A stretch of 64,000 nt of DNA from Bog-756 sp963829235 (GTDB lineage Bacteria > Actinomycetota > Acidimicrobiia > Acidimicrobiales > RAAP-2): NCBI GenBank assembly GCA_963829235.1, contig CAWHIF010000003.1, positions 62,001 through 126,000 of the forward strand. The letters run 5' to 3'. Below, piece by piece: positions 52,814-60,686 of this stretch. The position numbers were made by a program, and so were the translations under genes. The notes beneath the pieces are model-generated. The model searched no databases. It had not been told where the DNA came from and worked only from the letters and a program-made list of their open reading frames with translations. Every line of letters starts with the position of its first letter. Positions within the stretch are counted from its first letter, which is position 1.

Positions 52814-53787
52814 TCGGACGCCCCCAGTCGGCTGGTGACCTGGAGGAACCACGACTCGAGCGAGGTCTGCACCTCCTGGAGCCGGTAGACCGAGACGCCG
52901 GCTCCCACCAGGATGCGGTTGATCTCGGCGATGACGTCGCGTCCGGTCCCCGACGGCAGGGTGATCCCGAGGCCGAGGGGCCCGATCTCGACCCGCCCGC
53001 CGATGGAGGTGGCCCCGAGCAGTTCGGCGGCCCTCGACGGCTCCGAGCATTCGATCTCCACCACGAAGGACGACCCGGCCAGCAGGTCGGTGATGGCCCC
53101 CTGGCGGATGACCTTGCCCCGGTCCACGATGGCCACCGCGTCACAGGTGCGTTCGACCTCGTCCAGCAGGTGGGAGGAGAGGACGACGGTGCGGCCCTCG
53201 GCCACGAGGGACAGGATCATGTCCCGCATGTCCTGCATCCCGGCCGGGTCCAGCCCGTTCATGGGTTCGTCGAGGATGAGGAGCTGGGGGTCACCGATGA
53301 GACAGGCGGCCACCCCGAGGCGCTGGCGCATGCCCATCGAGTACTTGGACACCTTGTCGTCGGCCCGGTGCAGGATCCCGACTCGCTCGAGGGCCGGCCC
53401 GATCCGCTGTCTGGCCTCGGGCTCTCGGGCCGCGGCCAGGATCTGGAGGTTCTGCCTCCCGGTCAGGTGCCCGTGGAACCGGGGCTCGTCGACGATGGCC
53501 CCGACCCGGGCCAGGGCGGCGGCCCGGTGCCGGGGAACCGGATGGCCGAGCAGCTGCATGGTGCCGGCATCGGCATGGGTGAGCCCGAGCAGCACCCGGA
53601 TGAGGGTGGTCTTGCCGGCGCCGTTCGGCCCCAGGTAGCCGAAGGCACAGCCCCGGGGGACCAGCAGCTCGACGTCGTTCACGGCGATGTTCTCGCCGAA
53701 GCGCTTGGTCAGCCCGTGGGTCTCGACGGCCCACTGGGTCTCCGGATCACGGAGGCCCGCTTTGTCCGTGGACATGGTGAGGCTCAT
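52810..53787 (-). CDS. ABC transporter ATP-binding protein
   Basis: In this 325-residue ATPase, Walker A is GPNGAGKTT, the Q-loop region GAIVDEPRFHGHL, the signature YSMGMRQRLGVA, Walker B LLILDEPMNGLDPAG and the H-loop VVLSSHLLDEVE. The C-terminal 100 residues form the accessory domain common in CcmA/DrrA-type exporters. ATG at 53787 overlaps the stop of a repeat-built leader ORF as ATGA; an internal ATG four codons later is an alternative. With the permease at 51629 it makes a two-gene exporter. Confidence 0.93.
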   Translation of the reverse strand: MSLTMSTDKAGLRDPETQWAVETHGLTKRFGENIAVNDVELLVPRGCAFGYLGPNGAGKTTLIRVLLGLTHADAGTMQLLGHPVPRHRAAALARVGAIVDEPRFHGHLTGRQNLQILAAAREPEARQRIGPALERVGILHRADDKVSKYSMGMRQRLGVAACLIGDPQLLILDEPMNGLDPAGMQDMRDMILSLVAEGRTVVLSSHLLDEVERTCDAVAIVDRGKVIRQGAITDLLAGSSFVVEIECSEPSRAAELLGATSIGGRVEIGPLGLGITLPSGTGRDVIAEINRILVGAGVSVYRLQEVQTSLESWFLQVTSRLGASE

Positions 53788-53921
53788 CGGGCCCGTCCGG
53801 TTGTCAGCATGGTGCCGGTTGTCAGCATGGTGCCGGTTGTCAGCATGGTGCCGGTTGTCAGCATGGTGCCGGTTGTCAGCATGGTGCCGGTTGTCAGCAT
53901 GGTGCCTCCGGTTGTCAGCAT
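53784..53921 (-). CDS. putative 45-residue leader peptide made of MLTTGT repeats
   Basis: Starting from ATG at 53921, an 18-base repeat is read in frame on the minus strand as seven M-L-T-T units, mostly spaced as MLTTGT, ending GRAR and TGA. The TGA overlaps the ATG of the ABC ATPase gene as ATGA. Each repeat offers another in-frame ATG. One unit is longer by three bases, which keeps the frame. No strong ribosome site precedes the first ATG. A translated leader that couples to the transporter is an inference from the exact overlap; a non-coding repeat remains possible. Confidence 0.45.
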   Translation of the reverse strand: MLTTGGTMLTTGTMLTTGTMLTTGTMLTTGTMLTTGTMLTTGRAR

Positions 53922-53927
53922 GGTGCC
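53797..53927. repeat. seven tandem 18-bp units
   Basis: The unit GGTTGTCAGCATGGTGCC starts at 53799, 53817, 53835, 53853, 53871, 53889 and 53910. All copies are identical; three extra bases (TCC) precede the last. The array lies immediately upstream of the ABC ATPase start. Confidence 0.95.
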
Positions 53928-54242
53928 AGGGTAAGACAGCCCGATCGCAGATGGAATGCGGCTAGCGGGTCATTCGTGGTGGGGAAAGCCCCCGATCGGG
54001 CGCAGGGTCCATGCCCCCGCTCCTTCCCTGGCTGGACGCCCTTGGTGAACCCAGGCCTCCGACTGGATCGCCCATGTTTCGGTCCGCTGTGCCGGGGGCA
54101 GGAATTGGGGTGCCGGGGACTGTCGGAAGGCGTCGGCGCCCATGGGTTCAACAGGACAGGCGGCGCCTTCCCCGGCGGATCCCGTGTGGGCGGCGCGCGT
54201 TCGGAACTTTCGGCCAGGCCGAAAGAGACATACGCTTCGAGC
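53928..54242. other. 315-bp divergent intergenic region
   Basis: It lies between the 18-bp repeat array, which leads leftward into the ABC transporter, and the rightward DinB-like gene. No gene is supported. Both promoters should lie here; no consensus was confidently seen. Confidence 0.5.
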
Positions 54243-54791
54243 ATGAGCGACGTCCAGGACAGCTACCGGTTGGTTTCGAGCGGCTTCGACGCTGCGGTCA
54301 GGGCCGTGACCCCTGACCAGTGGGGGACCCAATCCCCCTGCGAGCAGTGGACGGCCCGCGATCTGGTGACCCATGTGGTCGAGAATCATCGGGGCGTGAT
54401 CGCAAGTGTCAGGGGTGGGGAGTCAGAGCCCCTGGGCGCTGACGAGGACCCGAAGCAGGCCTGGGAGAACGCCTCCCGGGCGATCGGCGAGATCACCGGA
54501 GACCCGGAGGCGGTGGGCAAGGAGATCGACGGTCCGACCGGCAAGATGCCTGCAGGTCAGATCATCGGCCAGTTCATGACCATGGACGTGCTCGTCCACA
54601 CCTGGGACCTGGCACGAACGATCGGTGCGGACGAGCACCTCGACGCGGAATCCGTCCGTCGGGCCTATGAGGCTCTGAAGCCGATGGACGCCATGATCCG
54701 CCAACCATTCGTATTCGGACCCAAGCTGGAAGCACGTGCGGGTGCGGACATGCAGACGGAGTTCCTCTACTTCTTGGGCCGGCGGGCATAA
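54243..54791 (+). CDS. DinB-like / mycothiol-dependent maleylpyruvate isomerase-type protein (TIGR03086-like)
   Basis: This 182-residue four-helix protein has CEQWTARDLVTHVVENHRGV, with the first metal-ligand His in the family position, and GQFMTMDVLVHTWDLARTIG, with a second conserved His-Trp-Asp. This is the TIGR03086/MDMPI type. Members bind a divalent metal and often use mycothiol, the actinobacterial thiol. The reaction here is unknown. ATG at 54243 is the only sensible start; its ribosome site is weak. The N-terminal extension open from 53976 is not conserved. Confidence 0.88.
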   Translation: MSDVQDSYRLVSSGFDAAVRAVTPDQWGTQSPCEQWTARDLVTHVVENHRGVIASVRGGESEPLGADEDPKQAWENASRAIGEITGDPEAVGKEIDGPTGKMPAGQIIGQFMTMDVLVHTWDLARTIGADEHLDAESVRRAYEALKPMDAMIRQPFVFGPKLEARAGADMQTEFLYFLGRRA

Positions 54792-55006
54792 CCAGGGTGC
54801 CGGCCCGCTGAACCCCGAGCGGACCGGACCGCAACGGGGGGCATGACGGAAGGGCCTTCCTGTCTTGGTCCACCGGTCTGATGGAGAGTCCGTTGCGTTC
54901 AGGTCGGAAGCGGCTTCTGATCGAAGGAGAATGCATTCCGGAGGCCGCGATCGCAGCCGATGTAACGGAACGCGCACCTTCCTCGTTTTTTGTGACGAGG
55001 ACCAGA

Positions 55007-55042
55007 GTGGGTCTCATCGGCACCGATATCCCAAGGGGGAAC
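55007..55042 (+). promoter_or_regulatory. conserved 5' leader of the small secreted protein (copy 2)
   Basis: GTGGGTCTC, 12 bases, then ATCCCAAGGGGGAAC: the same blocks and spacing as at 40492-40527. Just upstream, TCCTCG and CGAGGA around a T-rich loop could form a hairpin (about 54981-55002). The second block contains the ribosome site. Confidence 0.6.
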
Positions 55043-55050
55043 AAATAAGC

Positions 55051-55509
55051 ATGCGACGCCATCTACCGACACGTGTTGTCGCCATTGCCGCAATGGTGGC
55101 AGCGGGTTCACTTGGTTCTATAGCTCTCGTCTCGGGAACTGCGGGTGCAAGTGCACCGACCGTGAGCTGCACCACCGGCACCCTCAAGATCACCGGAAGC
55201 GGAACCATCTCCGGTTGTAACGACACAGCCAATACCGGTGGCAAAGGCACGATCGCGGCCAACATCTCCAAGAAGACCGGGACGATCACCTGGAACAAGA
55301 CCGGCACGACCACGTTCAAGTTCACAGAGAAGTCGGTCACGAACACCAAGTGCGTCAAGGGAGACACCGAGATCTCGGAGACCGCCACCACCACCGGCGG
55401 GACCAGCAAGGCCTTGAAGTCGATCCCCAAGGGTCAGGTGTCGACCACTCTGGTCTGCGTGAAGGGAAGTAGCCTCTCGCTGGTAAAGGGTGAGAAGTAC
55501 CAGATCTAG
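55051..55509 (+). CDS. small secreted protein, uncharacterised (copy 2)
   Basis: This 152-residue paralogue of the 40535-41002 product has the signal peptide MRRHLPTRVVAIAAMVAAGS, then GSIALVSGTAGASA. The mature part has CTTGTLKITGSGTISGC, TGTITWNKTGTTTFKF, ETATTTGGTSKALKSIPKGQ and the same KYQI end. Four mature cysteines align with those of copy 1. It is more Lys-rich than copy 1. The family is not one I recognise; conserved upstream blocks and terminators suggest both copies are expressed and regulated alike. ATG at 55051 is fixed by the AAGGGGGA ribosome site and homology. Confidence 0.85.
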   Translation: MRRHLPTRVVAIAAMVAAGSLGSIALVSGTAGASAPTVSCTTGTLKITGSGTISGCNDTANTGGKGTIAANISKKTGTITWNKTGTTTFKFTEKSVTNTKCVKGDTEISETATTTGGTSKALKSIPKGQVSTTLVCVKGSSLSLVKGEKYQI

Positions 55510-55550
55510 ATAGGAACGCGGTCTGGACAGAACGACCTGCGAAGGCCGCA

Positions 55551-55588
55551 GCGACGCAACCCCCGGAAGTGGCCGGGGGTTGCGTCGC
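55551..55588 (+). terminator. perfect hairpin terminator after secreted-protein copy 2
   Basis: A 16-base perfect stem (GCGACGCAACCCCCGG with CCGGGGGTTGCGTCGC) and a 6-base loop lie 42 bases after the stop. It shares the GACGCAACCCC core with the terminator at 41050. Confidence 0.8.
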
Positions 55589-55760
55589 GTGCCCGGGCCT
55601 GTCGCCCTCATCTGTCGTCTGAGCGGACCCCCGCCATCGAAACGACCGGCCCCGTGCGGGCTTCCGTGTCCGGCCATGATGGGCGGGGTTCGATGCGAAC
55701 AGACTTGCCGGCGAGGCCGACTTCCATTGCCGGCGGTGCCGACTCGGCGAGGGGCTGTCG

Positions 55761-56999
55761 CTAGGGGCGGGATCGTGGGCAGGAGGCCCTTTGCAGGAGC
55801 AGCTCCCTCTCGCGTTCGTTGCGGGTCATGGATGCCGCCCTCTCGAACTCCGCACGTGCCTCCTCCCTCCGCCCGAGACGTTCGAGCAGATCGCCACGGA
55901 CGCTCGGCAGGAGGTGGTAGTTCCCGAGAGCCGGTTCGTCGGCCAGAGCGTCGACCAACGTCAGACCGGCCGCCGGTCCCTCCGACATCGAGACGGCCAC
56001 GGCCCGGTTCAGCTCGACCACCGGGGACGGCGTCACCGCCATGAGCTTGCCATAAAGGGCCGCGATCGCCGCCCAGTCGGTGTCCTCGAAGCGAATTGCC
56101 TGCGCATGACACGCGGCGATCGCGGCCTGAAGTGAGTACGGGCCGTCGCCGGCCCGACGGAGGGCGTCGCTCCCGCGCCGGATGAACATTCGGTTCCACC
56201 TGGATCGATCCTGGTCTGCGAGCAGCACCGGCTCACCGGTCTGGCCCGTGCGAGCGGCTATCCGGGACGCTTGGAACTCGAGGAGTGCTACCAGCCCGTG
56301 GGCTTCCGGCTCCGCCGGCATCAGACCGGCGAGGACGCGGGCCAGGCGCAGGGCGTCCTCGCACAGGCCCGGGCGCACCAGGTCCTCGCCGGCCGTCGCG
56401 GCATAGCCCTCGTTGAAGACGAGATAGATGACCTCGAGAACCGACGCAACGCGCACTGCCCGCTCGGCCCCGTATGGGACCTCGAACGGGACCCCGGCCT
56501 CGGCGAGCGACCGCTTGGCGCGGACGATGCGCTGCGCGATGGTCGGCTCCGACACCAGGAAGGCCCGGGCAATCTCATTGGTCGTGAGCCCTCCCATCAG
56601 CCGCAGTGTGAGCGCGATGCGGGCGTCGGGCGAAAGCACCGGATGGCACGAGATGAAGATCAGTCGGAGCAGATCGTCATCGATGTCATCGGCGTCCGTC
56701 GGCTCGATCGCTGGCACGTCTCCCAGCGTCCGACCGACTTCTGCCAGCTTGCGAGCGTAGGTCTCCTTACGGCGCACGAGATCGATCGCACGGCGCTTGG
56801 CAATGGCCATGAGCCAGGCACCCGGATTGCTCGGGGCACCTGACTCGGGCCATGCCTCCAGCGCAGTCACCAGTGCGTCCTGGGCGATCTCCTCTGCGAT
56901 CCCCACGTCCCGCACGATGCGAGCGACGCCCGCGATGATCCGTCCGGATTCGATGCGGTACACCGCTTCGAGCGAATCGGTCGGTGCTGATGCCGTCAC
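55761..56999 (-). CDS. ECF sigma factor, ECF42 type, with C-terminal TPR-like extension
   Basis: This 412-residue sigma-70-family factor has region 2 with IVRDVGIAEEIAQDALVTAL and GAWLMAIAKRRAIDLVRR, and region 4 with LTLRLMGGLTTNEIARAFLV and EPTIAQRIVRAKRSLAEAGV. The unusually long C-terminal part (about 220 residues) has VIYLVFNEGYAATAGEDLVR and VELNRAVAVSMSEGPAAGL, the DUF6596/TPR-like extension that defines ECF42. ECF42 factors usually lie beside DGPF-domain proteins and have no anti-sigma factor; the extension is needed for activity. The DGPF gene is 47 bp upstream on the same strand, as expected. The 251 bp between the terminator at 55588 and this stop hold no gene. Confidence 0.93.
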   Translation of the reverse strand: MTASAPTDSLEAVYRIESGRIIAGVARIVRDVGIAEEIAQDALVTALEAWPESGAPSNPGAWLMAIAKRRAIDLVRRKETYARKLAEVGRTLGDVPAIEPTDADDIDDDLLRLIFISCHPVLSPDARIALTLRLMGGLTTNEIARAFLVSEPTIAQRIVRAKRSLAEAGVPFEVPYGAERAVRVASVLEVIYLVFNEGYAATAGEDLVRPGLCEDALRLARVLAGLMPAEPEAHGLVALLEFQASRIAARTGQTGEPVLLADQDRSRWNRMFIRRGSDALRRAGDGPYSLQAAIAACHAQAIRFEDTDWAAIAALYGKLMAVTPSPVVELNRAVAVSMSEGPAAGLTLVDALADEPALGNYHLLPSVRGDLLERLGRREEARAEFERAASMTRNERERELLLQRASCPRSRP

Positions 57000-57046
57000 G
57001 ACCGCCCATCAGAGCAGCCGCATCGGGGTGGAGCAAGCGCCGCGGG

Positions 57047-57403
57047 TCAGGGCTCGGCAATCTCGCGGAGCTCGGCGGTGACCGTCCAGTTCTCCGGATG
57101 GATCTGCAAGAACCTCTTCGTCCACTCCAAGGCCTCCGCCTTGTCCTTGGCCTGGAGGATGGCGTAACCACCGACGACTTCCTTGCTCTCGGTGAAAGGC
57201 CCGTCCTTGTACGTGAGGGCTCCGCCTGTCCAGGTGATGCGGGTGCCCTCGGACGTCGCAGTGAGCCCGGCCGTGTCCAGCATCACCCCCGCCTTTGTGA
57301 TCTCCTCGAAGAGAGCCCCCATGCGTTCTGAGAACTCGGGGCTCGAGCTCAGGTCGGGGGGATTCTGTTCGTCCACACGGATCATCGAAAGGTAACGGGG
57401 CAT
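57047..57403 (-). CDS. YCII-related DGPF-domain protein
   Basis: This 118-residue protein opens with MPRYLSMIRVDEQNPP and has the family-defining YKDGPFTESKEVVGGYAIL, then KAEALEWTKRFLQIHP. YCII/DGPF proteins are the usual partners and probable targets of ECF42 sigma factors; their biochemical role is unsettled, with a dimeric alpha-beta barrel fold. It precedes the ECF42 gene by 47 bases in the same orientation. A stress-response or signalling unit is inferred. Confidence 0.93.
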   Translation of the reverse strand: MPRYLSMIRVDEQNPPDLSSSPEFSERMGALFEEITKAGVMLDTAGLTATSEGTRITWTGGALTYKDGPFTESKEVVGGYAILQAKDKAEALEWTKRFLQIHPENWTVTAELREIAEP

Positions 57404-57626
57404 GTTGACTCCTCTGTCGGGGCGGGACTTTCCCAGCCTCTCACCATTGCGTCGAACGGGGACGGTTCAGATCGACAGATCCGTGGGAGATTTCCCGGGA
57501 AATGTGCGACAATGCCCTCGACGACCGGCCCGAAGACTCGGAAACCCGGTCTTCGATTGCCCGGACGGCACGCACGCCGCTGGTCCCGTAGCCTGGTCAG
57601 TCACTCCCCCGCCCTACCGTTGATCC

Positions 57627-57872
57627 GTGGACCACTACGCCGAGGCGTTCTGCCTCCTTTCTGAGCAGTGCTTCCGACTCATCCAGGCGGAGAATGGGAC
57701 CGGGCACGCCCAGCATTGCCCCTACCTCACGGTCTGGCGAGGGCGGTTCCAGGACGGAGCCGGCAAATGGCACGCAGTCGAAGCCTGCGACGGGCACCGG
57801 GCCGACCTGGAATCAGTTCACAGGGTCGGGAGCCCGGCTACCCTCCTCACCGGATTGCCGTGGAACGCCTGA
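57627..57872 (+). CDS. small protein with Cys/His motif, uncharacterised
   Basis: This 81-residue frame starts at GTG 57627. The core HCPYLTVWRGRFQDGAGKWH followed by AVEACDGHRADL has the look of small actinobacterial proteins with a conserved H-C...W-G...C-x-x-H pattern, possibly metal-binding. There is no strong ribosome site. No function can be assigned. The opposite strand has no better candidate. The gap 57404-57626 before it shows no gene. Confidence 0.55.
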   Translation: MDHYAEAFCLLSEQCFRLIQAENGTGHAQHCPYLTVWRGRFQDGAGKWHAVEACDGHRADLESVHRVGSPATLLTGLPWNA

Positions 57873-57925
57873 GATGGACGGGAGCTCCCCTGGCCCCCGG
57901 CCCGCGCAGGCCCGGGTGCCGGGGT

Positions 57926-57965
57926 CCGGAGTGCCGGGGCCCGGGCCGGAGTGCCGGGGCCCGGG
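57926..57965. repeat. two perfect 20-bp GC-rich units
   Basis: CCGGAGTGCCGGGGCCCGGG occurs twice in tandem, between the convergent ends of the small Cys/His protein and the DUF6578/XRE gene. The GGGGCCC cores are palindromic and could act as a two-way terminator. Confidence 0.6.
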
Positions 57966-57975
57966 CTGCAGGGAG

Positions 57976-59055
57976 TCACTCGCCCGGGCCACTCATGTGG
58001 CGAACGACGAGCGTCTCCGCTTGCCGGACAAGCCCTCCTGATGGTGCGAAGGCAATCCAGCTGGACCCCGCCGACTCGCTGCCTTCCCAGAGTCGGTCCG
58101 CTGCTGCCCGGGCCTGTGGCCATGGCTCCGTTGTCGCCCATACGAGATCGACCCACGTCGAGAATGAGGGCTCGGGTCGATTCGCTCCAGATTCAATCTC
58201 TTCGATCCAGCTCGGGTCCGCTCCCATCCGCACGGCGAGGTCGTCCACCGAGATGCCCGCTGCAGTTCTCCGTTCCCGCACGCGCAGCCCCTCTACGATC
58301 AGCTGTCGGCGCTTTGTGGCCGCTGTGTCTGCGCGACGACCGGCACCTCGGGCTCTCGCTGTATGACGAGTGCCCTCGGGATGAGCCCGGCCATCTCGCT
58401 CCTCGTAGATCCCCATCGGCTGGCCATCAACTTCCGGTGCAGGTCCGTCCCCAGCCCACAGGGCTTCATCCTCCTCGAGCCGGACATAGATCCGACTTGA
58501 TCTACCCCTCCACCACCGGACTGCTTCAAGAGCACTGGAAAAGAACGGGCCTTCCTCAAGCTCGAGACGGTCGTCTTCGTACTCCACATAACCAAACCAC
58601 CCTGGCGGAAACTCCTCCGATTCCTCGTCGTGGAATGGGTCCCAATCAAGGATGATGCAGACGACGGCGTCCGCTTGGCCCGGGACAGATTCGGGCGTCG
58701 ATGGGCCGGCCGGCGGATCATCCTCCGTCTCGACCGTGAGCTCGAACGCCCAAGAGCTTGTCGGCGGCTGGTTGTCCGTTGACTCGCATGCCACCCCAGG
58801 TCCGTAGCCCACCACCCGGGCGGCGAACACGCCCGTCCTGTCCAGCACGGCCCGATGCCAGACGAGCGACACCAACCGGCCCCGCATCGGCACTGCCATG
58901 GGGCCGCCGCTGCCGTCAGCCGTGTAATCGTGCCGCTGCTCGTAGAGGCGATCGTGTGATCGACATACATTGAGTTCGATCTCCTGGCCGACCGAGCGCT
59001 GATCCCCGCAACACTGGTGCTCCCAATCTTCCAACCAAATCTGAAACTGGGCCAC
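57976..59055 (-). CDS. DUF6578-like N-terminus fused to C-terminal XRE helix-turn-helix
   Basis: In this 359-residue protein, residues 1-110 resemble DUF6578-type proteins (MAQFQIWLEDWEHQCCGDQR, VGQEIELNV). The acidic middle has a WDPFHDEESEEFPPGWFGYV segment and WWRGRSSRIYVRLEEDEAL. Residues about 250-305 carry an XRE-type helix-turn-helix: VRERRTAAGISVDDLAVRMG, then ADPSWIEEIESGAN. The N-terminal Cys-Cys and a His-rich turn may bind metal. It is probably a DNA-binding regulator with an unusual sensor part. Whether DUF6578 is the right name for the N-terminus needs a profile search. No partner gene is obvious. Confidence 0.75.
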   Translation of the reverse strand: MAQFQIWLEDWEHQCCGDQRSVGQEIELNVCRSHDRLYEQRHDYTADGSGGPMAVPMRGRLVSLVWHRAVLDRTGVFAARVVGYGPGVACESTDNQPPTSSWAFELTVETEDDPPAGPSTPESVPGQADAVVCIILDWDPFHDEESEEFPPGWFGYVEYEDDRLELEEGPFFSSALEAVRWWRGRSSRIYVRLEEDEALWAGDGPAPEVDGQPMGIYEERDGRAHPEGTRHTARARGAGRRADTAATKRRQLIVEGLRVRERRTAAGISVDDLAVRMGADPSWIEEIESGANRPEPSFSTWVDLVWATTEPWPQARAAADRLWEGSESAGSSWIAFAPSGGLVRQAETLVVRHMSGPGE

Positions 59056-59250
59056 AGCCCACCCTCCCCGTCTTGGATGCGGTTCGTCAAGGGGGCACCC
59101 GCTGACCCTGATCGCCTGCGGAGGGATCCCTGCTTTCTCGTAAACGGTCAGGGTCCCGGTTCAAGGGGCAGTGTGATGACACCGGGGGGTCGGAGCGATA
59201 TGGGTGGGCCAGTAGGACCAACCGGTCATCCGGGGGACCCGCGATACCGG

Positions 59251-59286
59251 ACTTACCGGACTTACCGGACTTACCGGACTTACCGG
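59251..59286. repeat. four tandem 9-bp units ACTTACCGG
   Basis: Four exact copies run in a row, preceded by a partial ACCGG and followed by ACAG. They lie in the 515-bp gap 59056-59570, which otherwise holds only the fragments listed here. Confidence 0.85.
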
Positions 59287-59372
59287 ACAGTGTCAGCCGT
59301 CGTAACCCCTGGTGGAGTGCGGACGACGCTCTGTCTCGTGCGGAAGGTGCTCCTTACCGCGGGAAGACCAGT

Positions 59373-59422
59373 CCTTTACGAAACGGAACGGACCTTTACG
59401 AAACGGAACGGACCTTTACGAA
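59373..59422. repeat. 20-bp tandem repeat, 2.5 copies
   Basis: CCTTTACGAAACGGAACGGA starts at 59373 and 59393, and a partial third copy at 59413. The array ends just before a glyoxalase-like fragment. Confidence 0.85.
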
Positions 59423-59426
59423 AAGC

Positions 59427-59582
59427 GTGCACCTTCTCGATCCGGATGGGAACGAGATCGAACTATACGTCGACGCCTCATCAAATGCCGCACCCGTTCA
59501 GGTGCTAGGTGGCAGGGTCCTGATCGCTGCCCGGCTGGGGTGGGGATGCCTCTCTCGGCCCGGCTCCGACTCAACAAATTGA
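59427..59582 (+). pseudogene. C-terminal fragment of a glyoxalase/VOC-family protein
   Basis: A frame from about 59427 reads VHLLDPDGNEIELYVD, the standard last strand of VOC/glyoxalase domains (DPDGNxIEL). It then runs on to a stop at 59582 that overlaps the end of the next minus-strand gene. The rest of the domain is absent; repeats lie where it should be. It is a remnant, not a gene. Confidence 0.6.
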
Positions 59583-60536
59583 CGGTGTTAGTAACTGCCC
59601 GTACTCAGTCCCATCCGACGCAGCGACGACAGGGATCCAGTACGGAGGGTCACTCGGGATGCACGCACTATCGATCGCGGCGACACCGATGTCCGAGGCT
59701 GCGCTCGCACCCACGAGAGACCCGGTGAATGGTGCATTGCCAAACGCAAAGATCCCGCCGTCTGCTCCGGCAAGGAAGTAGCCCTCCGTCGGAACGGGCT
59801 GAAGACTTCCCGTTCCGACAACAAAACTCGGCGTGGGGACGATCCCGACCACGGGAGCGGCGAGCCTCTGACCGCCCATCGATCCGAAGTAAGGAGCGTC
59901 ACCGAAGGCAAACACGCCACCATCCGACCCGACCAGCCAGTAGCCCTTTCCGTCCGGCGTTGACGCCATGCCGACGATCGGCGCACTGAGCGGCATACCT
60001 CCCATGGAACCGAGGAAGGGTGCAGATCCGAAAGCAAACACGCCACCATCCGACGCGACCAGCCAGTACCCGCCGTCTCCGTCGCTGGCCATGCCGACGA
60101 TCGGCGCGTTCAGCCGTTGGCCACCCATCGACCCATCGAAGGGCGCGCCAAGGAGGGCGAATACACCTCCGTCCCTGGCGACGAGCCAGTAGCCGCCGAT
60201 CCCGCCTGGCCCGTTCCCGCCAAGGAATGCCGAGATACCCACGATGGGCGCGGCCAGTGGTTGACCAATCAGGCCCGGTTCGGGATCACCATTCACGTAA
60301 ACGATACCCTGAGCGGTGGTGGCGTAGGCACCACCGCTCGCAGTGGCAAAGCCGACGATCGGCGGTTGGGCTCCGAGAACGCAACTGCCCTCCGCTGCGG
60401 TGCCGTTCGAGAACGGTTGGGTCAGGCACCTGGCCATTGTCTGGCTGGCACCGGCCGCTACCGAAGACAACAAGACAGCGGAGAAGATGATCCCCACGGT
60501 GCCGAAGATCGCGACAGAGCGGAGGCGACGACGCAT
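59571..60536 (-). CDS. secreted propeller-like repeat protein (GYWLVASDGGVFAFGD type)
   Basis: This 321-residue exported protein has the signal peptide SVAIFGTVGIIFSAVLLSSV, then AAGA. About six repeats of 45-50 residues follow, each near GGYWLVASDGGVFAFGSAPF and GSMGGMPLSAPIVGMAS. Similar repeats are widespread in secreted proteins of Acidimicrobiia-like actinobacteria and may build a beta-propeller. The C-terminus has two Cys and no anchor. ATG at 60536 opens a good signal peptide (MRRRLRS). The function is unknown; a surface or matrix role is an inference. The 150 bp to the HAD gene hold nothing recognisable. Confidence 0.85.
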   Translation of the reverse strand: MRRRLRSVAIFGTVGIIFSAVLLSSVAAGASQTMARCLTQPFSNGTAAEGSCVLGAQPPIVGFATASGGAYATTAQGIVYVNGDPEPGLIGQPLAAPIVGISAFLGGNGPGGIGGYWLVARDGGVFALLGAPFDGSMGGQRLNAPIVGMASDGDGGYWLVASDGGVFAFGSAPFLGSMGGMPLSAPIVGMASTPDGKGYWLVGSDGGVFAFGDAPYFGSMGGQRLAAPVVGIVPTPSFVVGTGSLQPVPTEGYFLAGADGGIFAFGNAPFTGSLVGASAASDIGVAAIDSACIPSDPPYWIPVVAASDGTEYGQLLTPSIC

Positions 60537-60686
60537 GGTGTCATAAGGTTATCGCGACGCATGCGGATGTCGACGATGGTCCTGTCGGCATGTTCCTATA
60601 GCACCAACGTGCCGGTCAGCCACGGTCAAATAACGTCCGGCTGATCCTGGTTAGGACACGGTCCCTCGCACCCGCTCGAATCGGAC

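Noticed and set aside
53797..53927. The tandem array as a CRISPR
   Set aside because: The 18-bp units are directly adjacent without spacers and no cas genes are present.
57818..58156. Minus-strand frame over the GC-rich 20-bp repeats
   Set aside because: Its composition is Pro/Gly/Arg-rich, created by the repeats; the DUF6578/XRE gene explains the right half.
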